DNA of 64,000 nt from contig JARKIP010000035.1 in the NCBI GenBank assembly GCA_029990175.1, forward strand, positions 36,780,001 through 36,844,000, read 5' to 3'. The DNA is from Petunia secreta. Taxonomy: Eukaryota > Streptophyta > Magnoliopsida > Solanales > Solanaceae. The position numbers and the translations under genes were made by a program. The notes beneath the pieces are model-generated. The model made no database searches. It was given only the letters and a program-made list of their open reading frames with translations, and was not told where the DNA came from. This document shows positions 29,201-39,158 of this stretch, piece after piece (position 1 is the first letter of the stretch; each line of letters opens with the position of its first letter).

Positions 29201-30322
29201 GTTCGAGAAGCTCATTCCGGTGGACTGATGGGACACTTCGGTGTCGATAAAACTCTTGGTATCTTGACCGAGCAGTTTCATTGGCCCAAAATGCGACGAG
29301 ATGTGGAAAAGCTTTGCAACGCTTGTCTCGTTTGCAAGAAAGCAAAATCGAAGTCCAACCCTCATGGTTTGTACACCCCGTTGCCTGTGCCTGATCGACC
29401 TTGGGTTGATATATCCATGGACTTTGTCTTGGGGTTACCGAGGTCGGGGGGAGGACATGATAGCATCTTCGTTGTGGTTGACCGTTTTTCAAAAATGGCT
29501 CACTTTATTCCTTGCAAAAAGTGTGATGATGCACAGCATGTAGCTACATTGTTTGTTTCTAATGTGTTAAAATTGCATGGTGTACCTCGTACTATTGTGA
29601 GTGATCGAGACTCGAAGTTCTTGAGTCATTTTTGGAAGTGTTTGTGGGGTGCCCTCGGCACCAAGCTACTATTCTCGACGTCTCACCATCCTCAGACTGA
29701 TGGACAGACCGAGGTAGTTAACCGAACCTTGGGATCGTTGCTTCGGGCAATGACCAAAGGGAAGGTTGGAAACTGGGCTGATCGTTTGCCCATGATGGAG
29801 TTTGCATACAATCGAACGGTGCATCGAATGATCAACATGACCCCGTTTGAATGTGTGTATGGCTTTAATCCTTTGATTCCACTTGACTTAACCCCATTGC
29901 CTCGAGATTCTGTTCTTGATTTTGAAGGTACTCGACGAGCAGCTGCCTTGATCGAATTGCATGCAAAGGTGAAGAAGAACCTCGAGGAGGCCTATGCAAA
30001 GGTTGCCTTAAAGAAAAACAAGGGGCGTAAAAGGTTGGAATTAAAGAGAGGAGATTGGGTTTGGGTTCACTTCCGAAAGGAACGCTTCCCGAACCAAAGG
30101 AAAGGAAAGTTGGCTCCTCGAGGGGATGGTCCATTTCAAGTGTTGACCAAGATCAACAACAATGCCTACGTGATCGACCTCCCTGGTGAGTATAACGTGT
30201 CCAACACCTTTAATGTTGCTGACTTAGTTCCTTGTGTTGTAGGTCCAACTTCGGAGGACGAGGAGGGCTTGATTTCGAGGACGAAATCTTCTCAAGAAGG
30301 GGAGGATGATGCAGCCCGATAA
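26243..30322 (+). CDS. C gag C-terminus and pol (NC, PR, RT, RNase H, INT)
   Basis: One long frame (~1,360 codons; the ATG at 26174 is out of the original frame). Rest of capsid (VQEYHDEFEKVR, RFKNGL), zinc knuckle CHKCKGYGHMAKEC (about 26774-26815), PR with VDSGSCAN (D at 27077), RT with YFDD (28220-28231), RNase H (FEVECDAS, DKELYALVRA, VADALSRK), integrase zinc region (about 29200-29340) and DDE residues at about 29420 (ISMDF), 29603 (VSDRDSKF) and 29711 (TDGQTEVV). Ends LPGEYNVSNTFNVADL...SQEGEDD and stops at TAA five codons into the LTR. Catalytic motifs are all present; the enzymes would act in the virus-like particle. Confidence 0.92.
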   Translation, partial: RHRRRNDYPVVTTWPQLMRAMDGKYLSAKYRQTQMQKLYELKQGSKSVQEYHDEFEKVRLNLDLVEDEEQTIIRFKNGLARDVSSQLRLHVYHTLEDLFDAATEAEKLVKDDKANRYRGVTTSTPLNRSKEWKSPNQASANTVRDSKRPFERGVTVNQPREVGGKVQLNSPSASNIQCHKCKGYGHMAKECPTRKVMLLLEDGTVHEQASDTEEEIIEETDRAEVDDDHEAAEADHLEMFLVVRRNLSCMTLEEEDNQRENLFHARCRVRGKVCSMIVDSGSCANVVSQTLVSQMGLPTMKHPHPYKLQWLNECGELRVVKQVWIKFKIGEYQDEMIFDVVPMQACHLLLGRPWQYDRTAVHNGRSNTYTVKLDGKSFVLKPLSPKQVTEDYKRMKELKEAAKAKLPMGAKLGPEETNSPTEVKGICAIMQPGEILRGNDHAQMMICLVHKGIFLNSNDDFSNDNPLPLFVRKVLQDFEDMFPEEMPGGLPPLRGIEHQIDFVPGSQIPNKPAYRCNPEDTKELQRQVDELLNKGLVRESLSPCAVPVILVPKKDGTWRMCVDCRAVNKITVKYRHPIPRLDDMLDELSGSSCFLKIDLRSGYHQIRMKPGDEWKTAFKTKFGLYEWLVMPFGLSNAPSTFMRLMNHVLKPFINKFVVVYFDDILVYSRTVDEHVDHLRQVLEKLREEKLYANFKKCAFGVDRVVFLGFVVSANGVEVDESKVEAIKDWPTPTSVSQVRSFHGLASFYRRFVRDISTVAAPLTELVKKDNPFVWGESQERAFQELKRRLCSAPLLQLPDFGKAFEVECDASGVGIGGVLMQESKPIAYFSEKLKGAALNYSTYDKELYALVRALAHWQHYLWPREFVIKSDHEYLKHLRGQEKLNRRHAKWVEFIESFPYVIHYKKGKDNVVADALSRKFALATTLASRLMGFKSIKSMYEDDPKLKCVRDAILSGRKVEKYQWHDGYLFKNGRVCVPVSSWRELLVREAHSGGLMGHFGVDKTLGILTEQFHWPKMRRDVEKLCNACLVCKKAKSKSNPHGLYTPLPVPDRPWVDISMDFVLGLPRSGGGHDSIFVVVDRFSKMAHFIPCKKCDDAQHVATLFVSNVLKLHGVPRTIVSDRDSKFLSHFWKCLWGALGTKLLFSTSHHPQTDGQTEVVNRTLGSLLRAMTKGKVGNWADRLPMMEFAYNRTVHRMINMTPFECVYGFNPLIPLDLTPLPRDSVLDFEGTRRAAALIELHAKVKKNLEEAYAKVALKKNKGRKRLELKRGDWVWVHFRKERFPNQRKGKLAPRGDGPFQVLTKINNNAYVIDLPGEYNVSNTFNVADLVPCVVGPTSEDEEGLISRTKSSQEGEDDAAR
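30296..30306 (+). other. C polypurine tract
   Basis: GAAGGGGAGGA before TGATGCAGCCC, embedded in the coding frame (EGEDD). Confidence 0.88.
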
Positions 30323-31060
30323 CGTGCTGATCAAGTGATCGATCCACCGAGGAGACCGATGACAAGAAGCCAAGCCAAGCTGCTGCACGATGTGCATGTT
30401 CACTTAGCCTGGCCGAAGGAAAACAATTGCTCCGAAGCTGAGTGGCCGAGCTCAAGAATCGAAGGCATTATCTTCAGATTTGAGCCCGAAGGCAAAGTGA
30501 CCGAGGACAATGAGCTCGAAGACAATTGAGCGTCCGAAGGCAACAAGTGTGTGTTCGAGCAGACAATCGAGAACCGAAGCCAAGACTTACCGAAGTCAAA
30601 GTCTGCCGAACACATTTTAACTCAGCCCTGCGTGGCTTATTTCTATTGGTCAACTGTGACCTATTTACTAGTTTACCCTTAGTATTTCCTATATAAACAC
30701 TGTTTCCTTTCATTGTAAGTAGCTAGTTTTTGAACATTGATGAATTGAATGAAAGTGCCGAGCACATTTCTTCTTGTCTCCGTCGTGAGCAAAACCCCGG
30801 TGAGGGCTTTTAAGGACTTGTGGCTTTCGGTTAGTCCGATTGAACATTCCTCTTGATCATTCAGTTTGCAAGAGGCAATGTTCTCTTGAGGATTGTTGCA
30901 TAGTATAGGTGATCCTTGTATCCCTTTCGATTGAGCTTTGAGACAGGTTCCTCACTGTTCTTTCGAAAGAAGCAAGTTTTGTCTTGCTTCTATCTTTATC
31001 TTTCTTGTTTGTTCTTCCGCGTTTGTGCTTAGCAACCCCTTCGGGAATTGCATTGCACCA
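30307..31060 (+). repeat. C 3' LTR (754 bp)
   Basis: TATATAAA at 30690-30697. The pol frame stops at 30320-30322; beyond the stop the same frame still encodes PPRRPMTRSQAKLL as in C2. Confidence 0.92.
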
Positions 31061-31065
31061 GTGGT

Positions 31066-32163
31066 TCACCTACAAAGAAGAAAGAGACATCAAGTGATGA
31101 GTCTCTTAGTCCTAGATTCCGGGTGGATGTTAAAAGTCCACCTACTCCGGCTATGGGTATCCTTGGGCCTCGTCCCAACTCACCCGAATTTGAGAGACAA
31201 AAGATTGAGAGGAGTAAGGGAGTGACCGGTGACATTCCTCGAGTGGAAAAAGGAGAGGATGTGATGAGTGATGTGAGTGGGATGTCACCACCCGAATCTA
31301 CACCCGACCTTGAAAAGAAAATGAGGGAAAAGAAAGAGGGAAAAAGAATTGTAAAGAGTGAGGATACCCCTTATTCTAACCCTAACCCCTTATCTTTTTC
31401 TTCTACTTGTATGAATTCTTGTGTAGGAAATCTTGGAGGCAAGCCATTGGAGCCTCAATCATCTTCCAAAAAGGAAGGACAAGGTGAAGCCAACCTTCAA
31501 TGTGAGTTTCAAGGTGGAGAGCCAATCCATGACACTTCAAGTGCATTGGGTGAGCAAGATGGCCACTCAAAGGTAAGTGATAGTTCTCCCCTTGAGCATG
31601 ATACTTCCTTGTCTTGTGAGAGTGTTTATGAAACCTCTATACTAGTTGATGATATATATGATTACAATGTGTTTGCAACTAGTGTGGAGTCAAATGGTCA
31701 ACTTGTGTATGATTGTGAACCACTAGTTGAGAGGAGTGATAAGCCACATCATGATGTGAGCTCGATTTCCATTGAACCTCTCTTTAGTGAAGATTGTGTA
31801 GTTGACCTTGATTGTGATCCTTGTTATGACACTCCACCTATATTTGATAAAGGGGAAGATGAGTTGAATGAATACCCTATCCTCTCCCTTGATGAATTGC
31901 TTGATAATGGTGGGCCTATGTGTTGTAGTGAGGTTTGTAGTGACCTTGAGGAGTCCCTAGTGAATGAGATGGATCGAATTGTTTTCAATGACTCCTCGGG
32001 TGTGGGTAAAGAACCTAGTCTTGATACCATGTTTTTATGTGACCATGAATTTGAAGTGCATGCTTTTACCTTTCCATTATGTGAAGATAATCTCATTTGT
32101 GGTAGCGAGTTGTATCGGACTAGAATTGATAGTAACATAGAACCTCCATGGTATGTAAAGATA
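31066..32163 (+). CDS. D ORF part 2: acidic domain, cut by M
   Basis: Resumes D's frame from 23497 (SG|SPTKKKE). 366 codons: SPRFRVDVKSPPTPAMG, GPRPNSPEFERQKIERSKG, then the acidic region with CYDTPPIFD, DLEESLV, FNDSSG, EPSLD, EVHAFTFPL, LYRTR and EPPW. The frame ends where M's LTR begins at 32164. D's ORF therefore shows 654 open codons with no lesion of its own besides the triad change. Confidence 0.8.
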
Positions 32164-32988
32164 TGATAAGACCCAAACCCCCTCAAGACCCTTCACCCGG
32201 AGTCAAGCCAAGTTGATCCAAGATACCCATCTTCACTTGATATGGAAGGGTACGGAAGAAGGCCCCGAGAGCAACTTGAAGACCATGCTTTGGTGTGCCA
32301 TGGATGGAGGATCCTCTAGGACGCTTAGTGAGGCTCAAGAGGCACAAAATGAGACATCCCAAGGGGCTCCAGAACAAGGCGGAGCGCCTCCCAGCTGAGG
32401 CGGGGCGCCTCCCAAAATCCAGAGGCATGAAAGGTTCAGGGCGGACCGCCTCCCAGCCTAGGCGGACCGCCTCCCTCAGATCCAGAGAGCTGATGACTGG
32501 TGGGCGGCCGCCTCCCCCACTAGGCGGACCGCCTACCCCTGTGACCCACATGCGGGATTTTTAATGACTTTTGCTTGAACTTCCAATTTTAGCCCTGCGT
32601 GGCCTTATTTGTTTAAACCCACTTTGGGGGTATTTTAGACCTTTTATTTAGACCTAAGTGAAGCCTATAAATACTTCACTTAGCCTCTTTAAATCGGTAG
32701 CTAACTTTGATGAATGAACAAACACTTGTGTTGAGAGTTGAACTCTTTGATTGAATGAATGAAACCTTGATGGGACTTGTTCTTCCTCTAGCGGATCTAG
32801 ATGAATTCCAATCCCCCCCGATCATTCTACTTGCGTGCTCACGTTAGCTCGAGGGTAGTTGCTTAGTGTAGGTGTTCTTGTCATTCTCTCGGGGTGTAAC
32901 GGAACAAGTTCTCCGTTGCTACTTGAGATTATCGTACGAGCTACGTCTCGCTTCTATCTTTTACTTTTCCGCATTTTGATTCTTATCA
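32164..32988 (+). repeat. M 5' LTR (825 bp)
   Basis: TGATAAGACCC...TTATCA. TATAAATA at 32666-32673. GC-box array about 32378-32540 (AGGCGGAGCGCCT, AGGCGGGGCGCCT, GGGCGGACCGCCT) with CTCAGATCCAGAGAG between units. Confidence 0.88.
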
Positions 32989-32991
32989 TCT

Positions 32992-33003
32992 TGGTATCAG
33001 AGC
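32992..33003 (+). other. M primer-binding site (initiator tRNA-Met)
   Basis: TGGTATCAGAGC four bases after the LTR, same following context as F. Confidence 0.9.
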
Positions 33004-33800
33004 AAGGCTCGGGTTTTGTTTCTACAAACCCCCGACCCTTGATTCTTCGTGCCTAGGTCGATTTCTATCTTAGGTTCTTGTTTGTTGTTATTAAAGGAAG
33101 AAAACTACAAAAAAATTGAAAAATTGAAAATCTAAAAATTTGGTGTAACTTGTTGGTTTGAATGATTCATGATATGGGTGTTATAGATTCTTGATCGTGG
33201 TTGAAATCCCGTCGTTTGGATACCAAAAACACTTGGATTGGAGAAGATTGAAAATCAAAACCCCAAAACCCCTTAAAACCCTTGATGAACTTGTTCTTGA
33301 TGACTTTTGATTGATTCTTGGGTTGGATTGATATTGGATTGAGATTTGATATTGGGGTTTGATCCTTGTGTGATTCCCGTTCTTTTGGTACCTTAAACAC
33401 CAAATTTGGAGTTGTATTGCATGAATTGAAATTTTGAAACCCTATGAGAATTTGAAAATTTTGAAACCCTAGCTTTGAAGAAGATGATCATGGTGGATTG
33501 CTTGATATTGATTGGGGTTTGATAAAAGTTGTTGGGGTTTGTTCTTTGTGACTAATACAACATTTGGGTACCTTTGAATTGCTTAAACAACGTTTGAATA
33601 GTTGGATTTGTGGGTGAAAATTCAACAAAACGCGAAGTGAACTGTGCTGGAACACAGCAGGAGGCGGAGCGCCTAACAAAGAGGCGGAGCGCCTCCCACT
33701 GGTGAGCTTGCAGGAATTTCTCTGAGGCGGAGCGCCTCCCTGAGAGGGCGGAGCGCCTCTCACCTGCACTTTACCCAGGGCGGACCGCCCACTAGCTGAG
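33004..33800 (+). other. M 5' leader, first part
   Basis: A/T-rich to about 33640, no gene; then quasi-palindromes at about 33661-33790 (four AGGCGGAGCGCCT-type, one GGGCGGACCGCCC). N inserted directly after this array; 33796-33800 is TSD CTGAG. The leader resumes at 38717. Confidence 0.6.
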
Positions 33801-35046
33801 TGATAGCATCCATGGAAGGAAAAATCCATTGAAATACTTGGATGAATATTTTGGAAGTTCATGGAAAGCATATGATAAGATCTCGCATAAAGAAAGCTCA
33901 AAACAAGCCGATTGCACTTGAATTGTGAAGAGAAAGAGCTCAAGCCAAGGATGACCTTTTGTCTAAGTGATAGAGATATTATATGGTCCAAATTGAGGTA
34001 CAAGTGATGAATATTCAAGTCAAAATTACTACAATTTGAAGTGGAAACATTAGGTTCCAAATCAGTCTATTTTTGGACTAATTAAGGAGCTTAAAGTGTG
34101 CCAAACTTGAAGCCCAAGAAGAGCCTTATAGGGTCACGTTTTTAGCCCATAAAATATGCTTGGTTTCAGCCCAAAAACGTGCAAAGGATGGTCAAAGGAT
34201 TTCCATGAAGTGTACTCCAAGTTGCTTGCAAGTTGCTATCAAGGTTTCCTAGTTCAAGTGGGATTTGTTTCCTGAATTAATTGGGATATATTTTCCTATA
34301 TTAATTAGGTTTTGATTCCAATATTAATTAGGATTAGTTTACCAAGTTTATTTAGGATATTATTTACTTTTCCTAGTTTAGTTTTAATTTACTTCCTTTT
34401 CCTATTTTATTAGGATTTTCGTTCCTAGTTGGTTTTTTTTCCTATTTCATTATTACTTAGAAACTATATTTGAGTAGGATTTTGTAAGGCCTATGGCCAG
34501 CCCCTACTCCTATATAAAGGGGTTATTTTCTTTACTTTACGACGACGACAATATAGATTTATGATGAATAAAAATTGAGAGGTTTTCTCTTGCGCTTTTG
34601 TGTGTGGCTACTCTTGGATTTATCTTTCAACCTTCAAGTCTACACTTTTAGGTGATGAGGTATTTCTTCTTCAAATCTTTAGATTACTTTTAGGTATTCA
34701 AGAAAGGCGGTAAATTCTATTTTACTGTTGTTCTTTGTTACTCTAACGGGGGTCGGGATTCCATAATCTTCTTCTTGAGCTATTCTCTACCAAAGGCGGT
34801 TAGCTTAGTCTAATTGTTGTTGTTAGGAGTTTCTTTTCAAGATTTAGACTTGTCTTGAATTTCTTGATTCTTTCTTGAGATTCTTGATCCGTTCTTGAAT
34901 TCAAGAAACTCTTTCTTGAATTCATTCTATCCTTATTTTCAATTCTTGTTTGTTTTTAAGTATATTTTATTAGCTTCCGCGTGTTTCATTAAATTTCTTT
35001 ATCAAGTTCTTGGATCCATAACTTTGAGGTATCGTGATTGTTATCA
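33801..35046 (+). repeat. N 5' LTR (1,246 bp)
   Basis: TGATAGCATCC...TTGTTATCA. TATATAAA at 34511-34518. No GC-box array. U3 carries many ATTAATTAGG/TTTCCTA repeats at about 34270-34450. Confidence 0.92.
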
Positions 35047-35048
35047 AG

Positions 35049-35060
35049 TGGTATCAGAGC
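35049..35060 (+). other. N primer-binding site (initiator tRNA-Met)
   Basis: TGGTATCAGAGC two bases after the LTR, followed by GGGTT. Confidence 0.88.
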
Positions 35061-35114
35061 GGGTTCAATCAAGATTCCGTTCTTGATTATCTTGGGGGAT
35101 TTTTGAGCTAGAAA

Positions 35115-35148
<34 letters not shown>

Positions 35149-35753
35149 CTGTAGCAGTGAACAGTAACACGAAAAAAAAAAAGAGGAAAAAAAAACAAAA
35201 AAAAAAAAAAAAAAAAAAACGAAAACTCAAAAGAAAAAAAAATTTGGAGGAAATTTTTTGGTTGCTTATGCTCATTATTTTTAGAAATCTAGTAGTATTG
35301 AGTTTCCTAGTCAATAAAGGAAACAAGAAGAGGGGATTCTAGTCCTTGGAAGAAAAGTAATATCTTTCCTTTTTTCTTTGGGTTGGGTTTCTTATATTCT
35401 TTTCCTTATTTGTTTCTACATTCCAAATCCTATTCTTTCTATGTTTTGGTTTTCATTAGAGAAGATCCTTTTTCTATTTGGTTTTATTTTTACTTACCAA
35501 ATCCTATTCTTTCTAGGTTTTGGTCTTTTACTTTTTCTATTCTTTTCTAACTCCTATATCTTATCACCAAGGGTTTTGATTAGTAGGGTTTATTTATAAA
35601 TCCAAAAGAACCAACTAAAAGTTGCTTTGAGTGGAAAAAGGCAAGAGAGGTGAGATTATTAGAGGGTAAAAGCCAATTTATCGAGAGAAACACGAGTGTG
35701 TGATTTTTTTGTGAAGATTGTTTTTTCACACTAACTTGTTTGTTCTTTTGAAG
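35061..35753 (+). other. N leader with poly(A) tracts and short hairpin
   Basis: A-rich runs at about 35118-35145 and 35171-35242, flanking TACTG...CAGTA (35147-35167), a possible hairpin. Just before the ORF: CACTAAC, pyrimidine-rich stretch, TTTGAAG|ATG. No shared leader module recognised. Confidence 0.5.
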
Positions 35754-37586
35754 ATGTTTGCAAGTGAAGAACAAGGTTCCATGGTTAAACCACTTTTTAT
35801 ATTTCGTTATAAAGAACTTAAATGTTCTAAGTGTCATAAAGTGGGTCATGTTAAATCTTCATGTGCAAAACAAAAGCGTATGAGAAGAGAAGCTAGAGAT
35901 GCAAGTGAAGTTAGTAAAGATCATACTCATGATGATAGTGATTGGATTGTGCCTACAATTTACAATCGTATAATTGGGAATGGAATTGATCTTATTGATC
36001 TTGTTTGTGAGAAAAAAAGTGAGGATGAGAGAGAAAAGATCGAGAGGAGTAAGGGAGAGAAAAGTGGCAACTTAAGAGTGGAAAAAGGAGAGCTTGAGTT
36101 GAGAGAAGTGAGAGAGTTGCCACAAGAAAAGAGAGGAGAGAATGATAAAAATAAGAGTGAAAAAGAAGAAGTTGAGAGATATGAAAAACAAGAGAGTTTG
36201 GGTGAGGTTATTTCTTATTCTAACCCTAACATTCCTACTTCTTTTTCTTCTAGTTGTTTTGATTCTTTTCTAGGTGCTTGTGGAAAAGTTTGCATGGAGA
36301 ATCCAACATCGGAAAAGATTCAATCTTTAAAAACTCATGTCAAGAGTGAGCCATGTATAACTTCTAGAGAACAAGTAAATCTCAATGAGAAAAGTAAAGG
36401 TAAGGAAGATGGTTTAGGTATGGTTCAAGGTAAAATCGTTAACCTTAACACGCTACCTTATTTGGATGAATTTGATAATGATCTTTCTCTTTTGGGTGTT
36501 GGTGATGATAGGTATAATGAACATTCTACATATCTTAATGATTCATTAGTTGAGGAAGATTGTGATTTATTGTCCTATTTGTGTTGGCCTCAATCTAGTG
36601 TTGATTTGGATAAAGACTCTTATTATGACAGTCCACCATTGTTTGACGAAGAAGAACGTGAACTTGAATTTTATTTTTCACCTACTATTTCTAATGATGA
36701 AATTCATGATTTTGGTGAAGAGTTGACTCAAGTGGAGAATGATTGTGATTTGTCTACTTTTAAATCTCCACTACTTGTTGATAGTATACATGTTGGTTAT
36801 GAGGAAAACTCTTGTGCGCTTCTTAATCCATTAACTATTTCTTGCACTAGCTCTTGTGTTTTCGTGCATAAAAGTGATGAAAACCCTTTTGAAAGGGGAG
36901 GTGAGATTCAAGAGGTGGTGGAAAGGAACACAATTGAATTCCTAGATGAATATGGAGAAATCAATTCTTGTTGGATATTGGAAGACGAAAGCTTAGTGGC
37001 TAATTTTTGTGTCGTTAAACCTGTTGATTATATTGATCCTTATTTAAAGGTTTATGATATGAAGTTTCACAAAGCCATTGCTATGATGGAGGCTTTCTAT
37101 ACAAGAATACAAGGTGATGTTTTTCCATTAAGGAACAAGTCCAAGTATGGTATGTATAATTCGTTAATTAGAATTCTTGGACTCTTTAGAACACCTAAGG
37201 TATTTTTGGAGGTAATGAACATTGTTCTTGTTTCTTATGTTGGTGACTTTGTTATTTTGGAAGATGATGATGTTTTGATGTATACCAAGTCATTAACTAT
37301 AATATCAAAATTTAAGAGTAAAAGTAAAGTTTATGGATACTTCTTAATGTTGTTCCAACCAAGAAAATTTATTGTGGAATTGGTTATTATTTCTTTTGTA
37401 CTTCTATTACTTTCTCTTTTGTGCAGGTTTGAATTCGAGGACGAATTCCTTCAAGAAGAGGGGAATGATAGCATCCATGGAAGGAAAAATCCATTGAAAT
37501 ACTTGGATGAATATTTTGGAAGTTCATGGAAAGCATATGATAAGATCTCGCATAAAGAAAGCTCAAAACAAGCCGATTGCACTTGA
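35754..37586 (+). CDS. N ORF: CCHC zinc knuckle plus acidic protein
   Basis: 610 aa from ATG 35754 (in-frame codons upstream begin only at a TTG). Residues ~22-35 are CSKCHKVGHVKSSC, an intact CX2CX4HX4C knuckle, at the extreme N-terminus and without a capsid domain. Then KIERSKGEKSGN and an acidic region sharing YYDSPPLFDEEE with the CYDTPPIFD motif of the other families. The last third is more basic, then strongly hydrophobic (FIVELVIISFVLLLLSLLC), followed by FEFEDEFLQEEGND over the purine tract into the 3' LTR. The knuckle implies RNA binding; the rest is of unknown function. Confidence 0.82.
   Translation: MFASEEQGSMVKPLFIFRYKELKCSKCHKVGHVKSSCAKQKRMRREARDASEVSKDHTHDDSDWIVPTIYNRIIGNGIDLIDLVCEKKSEDEREKIERSKGEKSGNLRVEKGELELREVRELPQEKRGENDKNKSEKEEVERYEKQESLGEVISYSNPNIPTSFSSSCFDSFLGACGKVCMENPTSEKIQSLKTHVKSEPCITSREQVNLNEKSKGKEDGLGMVQGKIVNLNTLPYLDEFDNDLSLLGVGDDRYNEHSTYLNDSLVEEDCDLLSYLCWPQSSVDLDKDSYYDSPPLFDEEERELEFYFSPTISNDEIHDFGEELTQVENDCDLSTFKSPLLVDSIHVGYEENSCALLNPLTISCTSSCVFVHKSDENPFERGGEIQEVVERNTIEFLDEYGEINSCWILEDESLVANFCVVKPVDYIDPYLKVYDMKFHKAIAMMEAFYTRIQGDVFPLRNKSKYGMYNSLIRILGLFRTPKVFLEVMNIVLVSYVGDFVILEDDDVLMYTKSLTIISKFKSKSKVYGYFLMLFQPRKFIVELVIISFVLLLLSLLCRFEFEDEFLQEEGNDSIHGRKNPLKYLDEYFGSSWKAYDKISHKESSKQADCT
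37454..37465 (+). other. N polypurine tract
   Basis: AAGAAGAGGGGAA before the LTR start TGATAGC; coding for QEEGN in the N ORF. Confidence 0.8.
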
Positions 37587-38711
37587 ATTGTGAAGAGAAA
37601 GAGCTCAAGCCAAGGATGACCTTTTGTCTAAGTGATAGAGATATTATATGGTCCAAATTGAGGTACAAGTGATGAATATTCAAGTCAAAATTACTACAAT
37701 TTGAAGTGGAAACATTAGGTTCCAAATCAGTCTATTTTTGGACTAATTAAGGAGCTTAAAGTGTGCCAAACTTGAAGCCCAAGAAGAGCCTTATAGGGTC
37801 ACGTTTTTAGCCCATAAAATATGCTTGGTTTCAGCCCAAAAACGTGCAAAGGATGGTCAAAGGATTTCCATGAAGTGTACTCCAAGTTGCTTGCAAGTTG
37901 CTATCAAGGTTTCCTAGTTCAAGTGGGATTTGTTTCCTGAATTAATTGGGATATATTTTCCTATATTAATTAGGTTTTGATTCCAATATTAATTAGGATT
38001 AGTTTACCAAGTTTATTTAGGATATTATTTACTTTTCCTAGTTTAGTTTTAATTTACTTCCTTTTCCTATTTTATTAGGATTTTCGTTCCTAGTTGGTTT
38101 TTTTTCCTATTTCATTATTACTTAGAAACTATATTTGAGTAGGATTTTGTAAGGCCTATGGCCAGCCCCTACTCCTATATAAAGGGGTTATTTTCTTTAC
38201 TTTACGACGACGACAATATAGATTTATGATGAATAAAAATTGAGAGGTTTTCTCTTGCGCTTTTGTGTGTGGCTACTCTTGGATTTATCTTTCAACCTTC
38301 AAGTCTACACTTTTAGGTGATGAGGTATTTCTTCTTCAAATCTTTAGATTACTTTTAGGTATTCAAGAAAGGCGGTAAATTCTATTTTACTGTTGTTCTT
38401 TGTTACTCTAACGGGGGTCGGGATTCCATAATCTTCTTCTTGAGCTATTCTCTACCAAAGGCGGTTAGCTTAGTCTAATTGTTGTTGTTAGGAGTTTCTT
38501 TTCAAGATTTAGACTTGTCTTGAATTTCTTGATTCTTTCTTGAGATTCTTGATCCGTTCTTGAATTCAAGAAACTCTTTCTTGAATTCATTCTATCCTTA
38601 TTTTCAATTCTTGTTTGTTTTTAAGTATATTTTATTAGCTTCCGCGTGTTTCATTAAATTTCTTTATCAAGTTCTTGGATCCATAACTTTGAGGTATCGT
38701 GATTGTTATCA
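37466..38711 (+). repeat. N 3' LTR (1,246 bp)
   Basis: Same length and apparently the same sequence as 33801-35046; TATATAAA at 38176-38183. Confidence 0.92.
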
Positions 38712-38716
38712 CTGAG

Positions 38717-39158
38717 GCGGGGCGCCTACTTCCTGAAGCTTGGGAATTGGGTAGAAACTTCTAGGATTCCTTGTTTTGTTGATTGCATTGCTTCTAATTG
38801 GTACTAATAGAGTATAATCCTACTTGATTAGTACTAATTACTTCGAGCTACTAGGATCATCGTGCCTTAGGAAGGAGACTAGAATTCCAAGAAGATTCGT
38901 AGTTTCTTTTGATTCAAGTCCTTTACTTCAAAGTGCCTAGCGTTCATCGAGTCCCACTAACTCCACTCACCCCGGAGTGTGCTTGACTCGTGAATAGTTT
39001 GGTTGAGTAGAGGGATTGTTAGTCATCTACGGGAAGCTTTGGAATTACAAGTCGAGTGAAATATCCACCGCCACCCAAAAGAGTGATCCGAGTGAACACA
39101 AGTGAGGGAGCGAGTGAGGTGTTTTAACTAACGCTTGTTTCTTTTCTTTGTAGGTACA
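38717..39158 (+). other. M 5' leader, second part
   Basis: Last GC box (GAGGCGGGGCGCCT, about 38714-38728), shared module at about 38850-38975, then GTGAGGG (39102), AACTAACG (about 39126-39133), TTTCTTTGTAG ending 39153, GTACA and the ATG. Confidence 0.65.

Larger units (their letters stand above)
23498..31060 (+). mobile_element. C: near-complete autonomous Ty3/gypsy element
   Basis: 7,563 bp, LTRs 754 bp each (23498-24251, 30307-31060) with at least five differences, TSD GTGGT, primer site 24255, purine tract 30296-30306. Internal region encodes gag, PR, RT, RNase H and integrase in that order (Ty3/gypsy). No chromodomain; the pol frame crosses the purine tract into the LTR, and the LTRs have TGATG-type starts, features I associate with the CRM chromovirus clade. 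Clade assignment is tentative. Gag has one stop and one frameshift, so this copy is probably not functional. Confidence 0.93.
21270..32163 (+). mobile_element. D: non-autonomous element (PR-like + acidic ORF), split by C, 3' part lost
   Basis: Visible: end of 5' LTR (21270-21418), primer site, leader, ORF pieces 22634-23497 and 31066-32163. C inserted with TSD GTGGT (23493-23497, 31061-31065). M then inserted at 32163/32164, and the rest of D is not seen after M, consistent with the deletion that fused M to C2. Closest relative in the window is H. Confidence 0.78.
33801..38711 (+). mobile_element. N: non-autonomous LTR element (zinc knuckle + acidic ORF)
   Basis: 4,911 bp. LTRs 33801-35046 and 37466-38711, 1,246 bp each with no difference that I noticed, TSD CTGAG on both sides. 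Primer site 35049-35060, purine tract about 37454-37465. One ORF. LTR sequence unrelated to the other families here. No PR, RT or integrase. Confidence 0.93.

Noticed and set aside
30030..30322. Chromodomain at the C-terminus of C integrase
   Set aside because: No chromodomain-like residues after the LPGEYNVS motif; the tail is short and acidic, then enters the LTR.
35061..35345. Short Lys-rich ORF over the A-rich leader of N
   Set aside because: Produced by the A runs; no conservation or start context.
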